From Phytopythium helicoides (lineage: Eukaryota; Oomycota; Peronosporomycetes; Pythiales; Pythiaceae), in the NCBI GenBank assembly GCA_024867545.1, contig JANFNE010000067.1:155881-219880 (forward strand): DNA of 64,000 nt, in the 5' to 3' direction. Below the pieces are notes generated by a model, which saw only the letters and a program-made list of their open reading frames with translations, had not been told where the DNA came from and searched no databases. Shown here piece by piece: positions 21,751-32,952 of the stretch. Positions within the stretch are counted from its first letter, which is position 1. Each line of letters opens with the position of its first letter. The position numbers were made by a program, and so were the translations under genes.

Positions 21751-24612
21751 ATGGCGGTGACCATGCTCGACACCTCGGGCTACACCGCCGACTTCTCGAC
21801 GCTCTCGTACGATGGCGAGTGCCCCGAGGTGCCCACGCTGGTGTCCAACTGCAGCGGCTCGGAGTGGTGCGTCGTGGGCGTGGGGGGCAGCGGCGCGTGC
21901 TCGAGCAACGGGACCGCGGACGGCACACACTGCACGTGGTCGCGCCACGGGATCTTCGACGTGGGGGATTTTCCATTAGACTGCGAGACGGTGTACGATG
22001 AGAAATTTTGTTGTTTTTTTCTGTTGTGAGGGAATGGAAGGTGGTAAAGGTCAGGTCAGGATGCTCAATGAGGGGTGGTCTGCATGACGCAGGGACTTGT
22101 CATACAACAACATCTCGAAACTGCATGTGAGGGACCTCGAGACCTTGGAGACTTCAGACGGGATCAAGCTGTAAGAGATGAGGACGATAGTCTCCAGGTG
22201 ATGGGGTGTGAACTCATCGTTTCCATGTGTGAGCCGTACAGGGACCTCTCATACAACAATTTGACGACGCTCGAAGGCTTCAAGATCCCGCAATCCATTC
22301 ATCGCCTGTGCGCAGCACTCGGAGAGTACGCATTTTCGCGTCAATAACTCACGCACCAATGATTTCTTTCCGCCAGAAATCTGAGCAACAATTTTCTCGA
22401 GTCAGTGGAGTTCGACCCGGATGATTTGTCGCCCTACACTCTGTGAGTCGCGAATACACAGCTCCAATCGAATCACAACGACTGAACTGCTTTGAATGTG
22501 TGGCATTCAACAGGGACATCAGTAACAACCCGGTCACATCCATCTCGACGAGTAACAGTTCCATCATTTACCTCTACGCTACTGACGTGCAAGTCTCCGA
22601 CATGGCCAATGTATCGATCTCCTCGTCGACAATCTACCTGTAAGTATTTTTGCCACTTATATTCTGTTATTCTCGAGCACAATGCTCCTTAACAAATGAA
22701 TTTACCGCTCATGGCACGCAGATTTTGCTCGATCAACGTACTCACCGAGTTCAAAAACTTTGTCCCAGCGGCGTCAACTGCGCTCAGCTACCTGTACTCC
22801 CGAAATCTTGACATGTTTAGGTTACAGGTCATTGCTAACTTTTTGATTGACTTGGCAGGGATATGAGCAATGGGACAATCGAGAAGGTCCATCGCACAAA
22901 CTTCACCGAAGCAAGTTATCTCACAACTCTGTGCGTGTATCTTGAGATTTAACTTTTTCGCTCTTTCGTCGATCTAATGCTTTGAACTCGTGTTTGTGAA
23001 GGAACTTCGCTTGGAATCCAGTGTCGATTGTTGAAGGCGTTCTGTTCGCCAAAAACTTGAAAAACCTGTGAGTTGTACCGACTTGTGTATTTTTATCCCA
23101 TCCTTAGTTAACAAGTCTGGCGAATGCATCGAAACTAGATGGTTCAACGGCAGCAACATCACCTCGTTCATTGTGCAAAAGTCCGACCTGGAAATCTTGA
23201 ACAGTTTAGAGTCTTTCGAGGCTCAGAGCTTGCAGCAAACGAACTGTTCTGGAGAAATATCCTCCGTCACAATTGGTGGTGTCGACCGGCAGTTTTGTGC
23301 AGTGGATGGTATGAGTCATTTGTATATGTGCAATTCGAAAACAATGAGGCCTAACTTGTATTTGTTTAACACAGATGTCCAATTCATCAAAACGTACTAC
23401 CCAGAGAGCGCTGATGACCTAGCACCTTCCAACCGATGGCTTGTTCCTGTAGCGGTCGCAATCCTCGGTTTTGGAGTGACTTTTGTCATCTTACTTGCGA
23501 CGTATGTCTATCGCCAACGAAAACAACGTGCTATCGACGCGAACGCTACCCGGTCTGCCGGGGGACAAACTGGTGGCTCTGTTGGCTCTCACCAGTCAAT
23601 TCTAGATGGCATTCGGGAGGACAAGGATCTCGCAGCTTATCGAGTATCTCAGGATGAAGTGACACTTTCGCGCGTACTGGCCAAAGGTGGCTTTGGTGTT
23701 GTTTGGATTGCCACATTCCGCGGCACGGAAGTCATCGTTGTCAAGCAGCTTTTACCTGAGAAGGCGAAAAATGCGCGAGTGGTGGCAAATTTCGTCGAAG
23801 AGATTCGGCTATGTGCGCGACTCACCCACCCCAAGATTGTGCGGTTCCTCGGTATATCGTGGGCAACTTTGGCGGATCTTTCCATTCTACTCGAGTACAT
23901 GCCAAATGGCGATTTGTCTCGCCATCTGCGCAAGTCCATGGACCCTAAGAGTAGTCGCAAGAAGGGAACTCCTGTTGCTTCTGCTGAGGATGTGTACTCG
24001 TGGACATCCAACAATGGAATCGTACCCGGCCGGACAAAGCTTCAGTTAGCTCTTGACGTGGCAGAAGCTCTCGTGTACCTCCACAGTTTCGACAAGCCTA
24101 TCATTCACCGCGATCTGAAAGCTCAAAATGTTTTGTTGAGCTCGACATGGGAGGCCAAGCTGACCGATTTTGGCGTCAGCCGCGAGGTGGATGAAGCGAT
24201 GACGGCTGAAGTTGGCACCGTGGCGTGGATCGCTCCCGAGATTCTCAAGGGCGATAGTTACTCGCAGCAAGCCGACATTTACTCTTTCGGCGTGCTTCTT
24301 TCCGAGATGGACACGCACGACAAGCCATACGCGGGCGGCATCCCTGGGTCGGACGGACAGGCAGGTCAGGAACCATCGAACGCTCGGATCGCGCTCGCCG
24401 TCATTGAAAAACGTCTGCAACCATCCTTCCGGAGCGATTGTCCTCCAGAAATCCTGGCTCTCGCTCGGAAGTGCCTCAGCTACGAAGCCGGCAGTCGCCC
24501 GACCGCCGAAGAGCTAGTCCGCGAGCTGGTCGACTCAGCTCGTCCGTCCCAAGTTTCTAGCCACAGCTCCAGCGAGTCGGCCGAGTCCAACGGATCCTAC
24601 GTCGTCATCTAG
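21751..24612 (+). CDS. LRRK-D: LRR receptor-like TKL kinase, catalytic motifs intact
   Basis: Ten exons: 21751-22025, 22093-22170, 22242-22307, 22377-22442, 22514-22639, 22722-22793, 22859-22930, 23002-23067, 23139-23308 and 23375-24612; 742 residues. Exons 2-8 each encode one LRR (exon 5 encodes two) between phase-2 introns. Exon 9 ends the ectodomain with LWFNGSNITSFIV. Exon 10 starts before the membrane span (VPVAVAILGFGVTFVILLA) and holds the kinase: glycine loop AKGGFGVVW, Lys in VIVVKQL, IIHRDLKAQNVLL, LTDFGVS and IAPEIL, so catalysis is expected. The intron 23309-23374 is 66 bp and open in frame, so retention would not break the protein. The acceptor before 23139 was chosen because nearer ones give a stop. 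No signal peptide is visible at the chosen start, so an upstream exon may be missing; the end of exon 1 is uncertain. Confidence 0.85.
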
Positions 24613-24812
24613 TGTAGTTGAAGTGGTCGATGCATATCCGTTTCGTGCATGCATCAAGTCGTGTTGAATCCATGCCGTGTTGAACCCATGCGTTGAACCA
24701 AGGATATCACAATGGGTTCACTGCCCAAATCAGAACCCAAGTCGCTGCTAGTTTGGGTAATTATCGAGACAAGTTTGGGTTCCATATGGTGTCAAAAGAT
24801 TCAGTTGACAAC

Positions 24813-27800
24813 ATGCGGTGGCTGCGCTCAAACGCCGACGCGGTCGTCGGCCTCGATGAACTGGGTGCGCGCCAGCTGCTTCCTCGCTCTCATCGCGATG
24901 TTCGTCACCTTCAGACGAGCTCAGCGGCAACTGGCAGCGACACCTCCTCTGCCAGTGCAAGTTCAAGCTTTTACAGTGACCCCGACTACCAAAACTTAAC
25001 GATTGAAGCGTACGGAGAAGCGTGTCCGGCGGTGCGGACGTTTTCGGCCCACTGCAACGCGACCGTGGATTACTTGGGGGAGCTGGTACCGTTCACGATT
25101 CCGTGCATCATTGGTCCGAAGAATACTGAAAAGGAGGGGTCTTGTGATGAGCCTTATGCGGTCGTTGACGAATTCATGGAGCAAGAGGCCATTTTCAAGG
25201 ACATGGACATCGAGGAAGTCGAGAGCCTCAGCGCAGACACAAATTTCATGTAAGACATTCAAATGTTGTTGATTCAAGTGCAAGAAGTGAACTAATCAGA
25301 ACCTGACGACACAAAGTCATCTGATATCCAACAATCTGACAAGGTTCAATCCTCAAGTGGACACTGCGCTCAACTTCTCTGTGATGTACGCTCAAGTTTG
25401 CTACTTCAAAGTAGCTTTGAATATTTGATTTGACTAAATGCTGGTGTTGTGGATAGAGACTTGACGAGCAACCAAATTAGCTCCTTCAACACGAGCGTCA
25501 TTGATTGCGTTGGCATTCTGTGCGTACTTGAGCAACAACGTACCGGGTGTCTCCAGGAACCTCATTGCTCTTTGGAAATCAGGAACCTCATGTTCAATCA
25601 GCTCGAAAGCTTCACGATCAATGGGGACTCTGCCGAATACCTGTTAGGGAGATGACGCCTTAATCTGTGTAAGAGTCGAGGCTAAGGGGCTAACGTTTAA
25701 GCTCTCTGCAGGAACATCAGTTACAACAACCTCAAGGATTTCACGCTGGTTAATGGAGAGTTTATGAGCATTCTGTGAGTGCAGGCGCAAATCTCTAGAG
25801 CGACAAGTTGTTTCCTTGCTTACCATGTGTGCTTCACATCGTGCTTGCTCGCAGTGACGTCAGCTACAATGAGCTCCAAGCGATCAACTTAGGATCAGAT
25901 ATCTGGTTGGCGACTCTGTAAGTGAGGCATCATGCGCTATCTTGAGGCAAAAAGTGCGATATAACACCGCTCGATCACAGTGATGCAAGTCACAATCAGT
26001 TGCGGAGTATTTCAATGACCGCAGCCTACGGTGTGAACGCTATGTGAGTGCGCGCAACCATATATGTATAGGTAAACCGTCTGTTCATCACTTATCCACC
26101 GCCATTGCTTGCTTTCACCAGGGACGTCAGCTACAATCAGCTTGAAACAATCGTTTTCTCACCCGACGCAGCAGTATTCAGCCTGTCAGTGTTGATTTCA
26201 CTAGCTGTCTCTAAAGAAGACGCATTAACATGGCAACGTGATGGTACAGGGACGCAAGCTACAACAAATTGCAAGGGCTTTCTGGCATTGTAGGAGTGGA
26301 TCAACTCTACTCCTTGTGCGTATAGTCCTTATGGTGTGAGTGCTTTTCGGCTTATTTGTTTTAACTAACGTTTTAATTGCTGAAGATATCTGCAGCACAA
26401 CCAACTCAAAACATTCAACCCAGGAGTTGCATTGCCTGTCCTCGAGATCCTGTGAGTGAACCTCTCACTCCTGACACTAGTCTCTTCATACTGATCTCAC
26501 CGACTTCCACTTTTCATCTCCACCAATAGAAATCTCTCCAGCAACGCCTTCGAGACACTCACCCTCGACACGACGTACACCGTTCTCTCACTCGTGTAAG
26601 TTACATATCCTCTCACTCAAAATCTCATCATATGTGGACCAGCTCCAATGATATAATCGTGTATTTGATCCTTCTCAGCGACGTCACCAACAACTCACTG
26701 ACAGAGCTCACAGTGAAGCAAGCGCACGCATTGCTGGCACGAGACAACAACCTGTCGAAATTCGTATCGGATAACTATTCTGCGAGCCTCATGACATTGT
26801 ATGTGGTGTGGTCTCGAATGATCCATCCTCGCCACCGATATATTCCATTTTGTAGCTAACTGTGTTTGCACTTCCTACGATACCAGGGATCTATCTTCGA
26901 ACCGAATCACCGACTGGTCCGACTTTGAGCCACCCTCGCTTTGGCTGATGTCTCTGTAAGTGTCGCCACGACGGATCAGCGAGCTACTTCCGTTCAGATT
27001 CTAACTGTTTGAACATGCTTGATTGTGTACGTGTCTCGGAGATAACAGGTTCGCGAGCAACAATGGCGCCACGAAGCTCCCACGTGACCTCAGAGCCTAC
27101 ACGGAACTCTCCTTCATGTACATCGTCGCTCGATCACTTTCTGCACTTTGCTGTTGTTGGTTTTCATTGCTGACGTTGCTTTGTATTGCGAGCAGTGACT
27201 TCTCGTTCAACGACATCTCGACGATCAATGCGACTGGGTGGCCGCCAAACTTGAAGCGGCTGTGAGTAGCTAACCATCTCTGTATATCTTCGAGTTTTGA
27301 TGTCTGGAACTAATGAGATAACTCTCACTGTCGGTCGGTCAGTGATCTCCGTGGGAACCCCATCGAGATCTTCGATATCGGAGCAGATGACCTCGTCGTG
27401 TTCAACAATCTCGAATCGTTCTACATTGACGACTTTGAGCTCACAAGGTGCGATAGCGGAAACAGGACGATGGTCGGAGACATCTACGTGTGTGTGTTCG
27501 AAGGTGCAGTACTTGATAGACTTGACATACTGTACTGTAGGCAGTGGTCTCACTTACCCCGCGAGCAACCCCATTCATTCACAACGACATTGCTGCTGTG
27601 TAATCGCAGAGGAAGTGTACGAGACGCGACTGGCAGCCTTCACCGACAACAACAATGATGGTACGGACTTGATGAGGCGTGTTTTGGTGAGGATGTTGCC
27701 AGCGTCTGACAGGCTGTCGGGTCACTTTGGTGCTCGCCATACCACACAGGATCCATCGCCTACCTCTTGGTGTCCGCCGCCGTCGCCCTCGGCTTTACCA

Positions 27801-28882
27801 TCATCGCGACCGTGATCGTCGTGCGGTTCTTGGGAGAGCGACGCAAACTGAAGAACATGCTGGCGCAGCAAGAGCTCGAGGCCGACCCGGAGTCGTGGCC
27901 AGAGGACATTCGCGAAGACCCGAACATCATGGCGATGCGCATCGACCTGACCGAGTTGAAGATTGACAAGCTGGTTCGGAAGACGAATATCGCCGAGATC
28001 TGGCGCGGACGATTCAAGTCGAGCGAGGTGACCATCAAGCGCATCCTCGAAGACAAGGCGTGCGAGGTCGCATCGACGAGGTTGTTCATGGACCAGATCC
28101 GACTCGTGGATAAGCTCGAGCACCGATGCATCGTTCAGCACGTTGGGTTCACGTGGAATCGATTGTCGGATCTGTCCATCGTCACGGAGTTGCTTCCGAG
28201 CGAGACGTTGGAGGATCTGTTGAATGCTGCGACTGGGGGTGGTCGGAAGAGCTGTGCGGGTCAGTTCTCGTGGTACCACTGCGAGCTCAAGTCGCTTCGC
28301 TCGAAGCTGGAGATCGCAATCGACGTGGCCGAGGCGCTCGTGTACTTGCACTCGTTCTCTCCACCTGTGAACCACCGCGATATTCGCGCTCGAAACGTGT
28401 TCGTGGACGATAATTGGGGAGTGAAGTTGGGGGAGGTCGGACTGCACAACAGTTTGGATCACCAGGTGACCGACAAGAGCAACTCGATTCCGTGGATGGC
28501 TCCGGAGGTGCTTCGAGAGCAGACGGACAACGACGACGAGGCTGTGAGTGTGGACGAGAAGGCGGATGTGTACTCTTTCGGCGCGTTCCTGGTGGAGCTG
28601 GACACTTGTCAGCGTCCATTTGCGTCGGGTTCGTCGGCTACTCGTGCATCGATGCCTCGCATCGTGAGTGGCGGTGGTGCTGTCACGAATACTCAGATTG
28701 TGCTTGGGGTTTCACAAGGGGAGTTGCGTCCGTCGTATAGCGATCATTGTCCAGCGGAGATCGCGGAAATCATCGACAGTTGTCTGGAGTTGGATCCAAG
28801 CGCTCGTCCGATGGCCATGAAGCTGCATTACGACCTTCGTCAGCTACTGCGAGTTCACTCTGCTCCAGATTCTGCTGCCTGA
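24813..28882 (+). CDS. LRRK-E: LRR receptor-like TKL pseudokinase
   Basis: Eighteen exons, 915 residues: 24813-25249, 25317-25385, 25457-25519, 25583-25642, 25712-25774, 25855-25917, 25981-26043, 26122-26184, 26250-26315, 26386-26451, 26530-26595, 26679-26798, 26887-26955, 27049-27117, 27196-27261, 27343-27503, 27610-27660 and 27750-28882. All phases agree. The N-terminal exon is Ser-rich with several Cys (EACP, DYLGEL, SCDEPY), then about 15 LRRs, mostly one per 60-69 bp exon, and one membrane span (AVALGFTIIATVIVVRFL). The kinase-like domain keeps Lys in SEVTIKRIL and HRD, but the next Lys is Arg (HRDIRARN), DFG reads EVG (KLGEVGLH), and the glycine loop is lost. It should not phosphorylate normally. 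No N-terminal signal peptide is seen in this frame. Confidence 0.86.
26386..28850 (+). repeat. Tandem duplication block, copy 1 (in LRRK-E)
   Basis: Nearly identical to 30456-32920 at a constant offset of 4070 bp, introns included; for example, the intron 27118-27195 appears identical to 31188-31265. Upstream exons of the two genes are clearly diverged. Confidence 0.9.
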
Positions 28883-29160
28883 TCAAGAGGTAACTCATGT
28901 TGATACGCATTGAGATCGGGGCTATGTGTTGGGCCCATCGCGAATGAAAAGTCGAAAGTGCGTGACTGACTTCCATTCACTTGTGTTAGAGCATCGAAGC
29001 CCTCGCTTTCTCCTGTGATATCACAACATGAGCACGAAGCCTTGCTAACCGTCATGAAGTTGAAGTGCCCGCACCTGGTCCGCCCCTTAGTTTGGGTCCC
29101 TCTCTAGTAATTTGGGATTTGTAGCTCGTCGCTGCCAACATCACTTCCCAATCTGGCAGC

Positions 29161-32100
29161 ATGCGGCTCCGCACCGCCATCGACCCGACCGTCGGCCTGG
29201 ACGAGCAAACCGGTTTACCGCTTCTTCCTCGCTCTCATCGCGACGTCCGCCGCCTTCAAAGCAGCTCGGAGGCCACAGGAGACTATTCGGCGTACTCTCC
29301 GTCGTCCTCTTCTTCAAGTGAGAGCTCCAGCGGCTCCAGCGATGCCGAATACCAAAACTTTGTGGTCGCGGCGTATGAAGGCGACTGTCCGTCGGTGACG
29401 ACGCTCGTGAACGACTGCAACGCGAGCGTCGACTACTTAGGGCTCAGCTTCACTATGACAATGCCGTGCATCATTGGCCCCGAGAACTCGGAGGCGGAGG
29501 GATCGTGTGACGAACCCTACAGTGAGTTTGACACGTACCTCAGCTCGCAGACTCGGTTCGCGGACATGGGCATTGAAGACGTCGAGAGCCTCAGCATCGA
29601 CACCAGCTACGTGTGAGAGTGATCGACGAGTTGCAAAGAATGCGTCCAACGACTCATTCTTTTTTGTTTCAACTCCAGATGCCTGCAGAGCAACGAGCTG
29701 ACGACGTTCAACCCGGAGGTGATCTACCCCATGTACTTTCAGATGCTGTGAGTTGGATCCAGTTGGGTTTTAAGGTCGCTTCACCATCTGAAACATCATG
29801 TGTCGTGGACAGGGACTTGGAAGACAACAGCATTAGCTCCTTCAACACAAGCATCATGTCCTACGCTATCAGTCTGTGCGTGCAATGGGCATCAGGAGTC
29901 ACACAAGAGGAGTTTGGTGCTTAAGATTTTTGCTTGACTGTGATCAGGAACCTCATGTTTAACGACTTCAAGAACTTCACCTTCAGCGCCGACGGTGCTG
30001 AATATCTGTAAGTTTTTCTTTCTCTCAATGGGATCGAGTTACAGATCACGCTTACATTCGTTGTAGAAATATCAGTCACAACCTCCTGCAGGATTTCACA
30101 CTAACCGCGGGATATTCGCTGTCTACGGTGTGAGTAATCCCTGCCTTCATGCTGAGGATATATCTTCCAGTCATTTATCCCATTACCTCGTGCCCTAGTG
30201 ATATCAGCTACAACGATCTACAAACAATCAATTTGGCATCCGAGATGACGTTGCTGACCTTGTAAGCACTCGTTAATTCACCAGTTGTTGTTGCTGAGAT
30301 CGCTACTAACCTTACGTGCTCCAGGGACGCAAGCTACAACAAATTGCAAGAGTTTTCTGGGAGCATGGGGTTGTACACGCTCTATTCTCTGTATGCATCC
30401 CCATTATATTTTCAGCCCACTTCTGGTTCTTTTGACTAACCTTTGGTTGCTGAAGATATCTGCAGCACAACCAACTCAAAACATTCAACCCAGGAGTCGC
30501 ATTGCCTGTCCTCGAGATCCTGTGAGTGAACCTCTCACTCCTGACACTAGTCTCTTCATACTGATCTCACCGACGTCCACTTTTCATCTCCACCAATAGA
30601 AATCTCTCCAGCAACGCCTTCGAGACACTCACCCTCGACACGACGTACTCCGTCCTCTCACTCGTGTAAGTTACATGTCCTCTCTCTCAAAATCCCATCA
30701 GTTGTGGACCAGCTCCAATGATATAATCGTGTATCTGATCCTTCCCAGCGACGTCACCAACAACTCACTGAAAGAGCTCACAGTGAAGCAAGCACACGCA
30801 TTGCTGGCACGAGGCAACGAGCTATTGACATTTGCATCGGATAACTACTCTGCGAGCCTCATGACATTGTATGTGGTGTGGTATTGAATGATCCATCATC
30901 GCCACCGATAGATTCCATGATGTAGCTAACTGTGTTTGCACTTCATACGATACCAGGGATCTATCTTCGAACCGAATCACCGACTGGTCCGACTTTGAAC
31001 CACCCTCGTTGTGGCTGCGGTCCCTGTAAGCGTCGCCACGACGGATCAGCGAGGTACTCTCATTCAGACTCTAACTGTTTGAACATGCTTGATTGTGTAC
31101 GTGTCTCGGAGATAACAGGTTCGCGAGCAACAATGGCGCCACGAAGCTCCCACGTGACCTCAGAGCCTACACGGAACTCTCCTTCATGTACATCGTCGCT
31201 CGATCACTTTCTGCACTTTGCTGTTGTTGGTTTTCATTGCTGACGTTGCTTTGTATTGCGAGCAGTGACTTCTCGTTCAACGACATCTCGACGATCAATG
31301 CGACTGGGTGGCCGCCAAACTTGAAGCGGCTGTGAGTAGCTAACCATCTCTGTATATCTTCGAGTTTTGATGTCTGGAACTAATGAGATAACTCTCACTG
31401 TCGGTCGGTCAGTGATCTCCGTGGGAACCCCATCGAGATCTTCGATATCGGAGCAGATGACCTCGTCGTGTTCAACAATCTCGAATCGTTCTACATTGAC
31501 GACTTTGAGCTCACAAGGTGCGATAGCGGAAACAGGACGATGGTCGGAGATATCTACGTGTGTGTGTTCGAAGGTGCGCTACTTGATAGACTTGACATAC
31601 TGTACTGTAGGCAGTGGTCTCACTTACCCTGCGAGCAACCCCATTCATTTACAACGACATTGCTGCTGTGTAATCGCAGAGAAAGTGTACGAGACACGAC
31701 TCGCAGCCTCCACCACCACCACCAATGATGGTACGAACTTTATGAGGAGTGTTTTGGTGATGATGTTGCAAGCGTCTGATAGGCTGTCGGGTCACTTTGG
31801 TGCTCGCCATACTTCACAGGATCCATCGCCTACCTCTTGGTGTCCATCGTCGTCGCCCTCGGCTTCACCATCATCGCGACCGTGATCGTCGTGCGGTTCT
31901 TGCGACAGCGACGCAAACTGAAGAACATGCTGGCGCAACAAGAGCTTGAGGCCGACCCCGAGTCGTGGCCAGAGGACATTCGCGAAGACCCGAACATCAT
32001 GGCGATGCGCATCGACCTGACCGAGTTGAAGATCGACAAGCTGGTTCGGAAGACGAATATCGCCGAGATCTGGCGCGGACGATTCAAGTCGAGCGAGGTG

Positions 32101-32952
32101 ACCATCAAGCGCATCCTCGAAGACAAGGCGTGCGAGGTCGCATCGACGCGGTTGTTCATGGACCAGATCCGACTCGTGGACAAGCTCGAGCACCGATGCA
32201 TCGTTCAGCACGTTGGGTTCACGTGGAATCGATTGTCGGATCTGTCCATCGTCACGGAGTTGCTTCCGAGCGAGACGTTGGAGGATCTGTTGAATGCTGC
32301 GGCTGGGGGTGGTCGGAAGAGCTGTGCGGACCAGTTCTCGTGGTACCACTGCGAGCTCAAGTCTCTTCGTTCGAAGCTGGAGATCGCGATTGACGTGGCT
32401 GAGGCGCTCGTGTACTTGCACTCGTTCTCTCCACCTGTGATCCACCGCGACATTCGCGCTCGAAACGTGTTTGTGGCCGATAATTGGGGAGTGAAGTTGG
32501 GGGAGGTTGGACTGCACAACAGCTTGGACCACCAAGTGACCGACAAGAGCAACTCGATTCCGTGGATGGCTCCGGAGGTGCTTCGAGAGCAGACGGACAA
32601 CGACGACGAGGCTGTGAGTGTGGACGAGAAGGCGGATGTGTACTCTTTCGGCGCGTTCCTGGTGGAGCTGGACACTTGTCAGCGTCCATTTGCGTCGGGT
32701 TCGTCGGCTACTCGTGCATCGATGCCTCGCATCGTGAGTGGCGGTGGCGCTGTCACGAATACTCAGATCGTGCTTGGCGTTTCACAAGGGGAGTTGCGTC
32801 CGTCGTATAGCGATCATTGTCCAGCGGAGATCGCGGAAATCATCGACAGTTGTCTGGAGTTGGATCCGAGCGCTCGTCCGATGGCCATGAAGCTGCATTA
32901 CGACCTTCGTCAGCTGCTGCGAGCCCAGACCGCACCAGAGTCTCCAGTCTGA
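29161..32952 (+). CDS. LRRK-F: LRR receptor-like TKL pseudokinase, tandem copy of LRRK-E
   Basis: Sixteen exons, 878 residues: 29161-29612, 29679-29747, 29813-29875, 29948-30007, 30067-30129, 30199-30261, 30325-30390, 30456-30521, 30600-30665, 30749-30868, 30957-31025, 31119-31187, 31266-31331, 31413-31573, 31680-31730 and 31820-32952. Plan and phases match LRRK-E, but two LRR exons of E (25981-26043 and 26122-26184 are the simplest candidates) have no counterpart. From exon 8 on, F lies exactly 4070 bp from E with almost no change. The kinase-like domain has VIHRDIRARN and KLGEVGLH, so it is a pseudokinase like E. The TAGCTCGTCGC element precedes the ATG, as in LRRK-D. A scaffold, decoy or allosteric partner role for the active kinases is possible but is inference. 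Confidence 0.86.
30456..32920 (+). repeat. Tandem duplication block, copy 2 (in LRRK-F)
   Basis: Partner of 26386-28850. The constant offset implies no net indel across about 2.5 kb, pointing to recent duplication or gene conversion of the 3' half. Confidence 0.9.

Noticed and set aside
29161..29270. RRLQ/RHLQ near the N-terminus of LRRK-F and LRRK-E as an RxLR host-targeting motif
   Set aside because: The motif lacks the final Arg, there is no preceding signal peptide in that frame, and the proteins are membrane receptors with kinase-like domains.
27297..31885. Two similar 172-codon frames (27297-27815 and 31367-31885)
   Set aside because: They read through introns and alternate frames of the LRRK-E and LRRK-F exons; their mutual similarity only reflects the tandem duplication.
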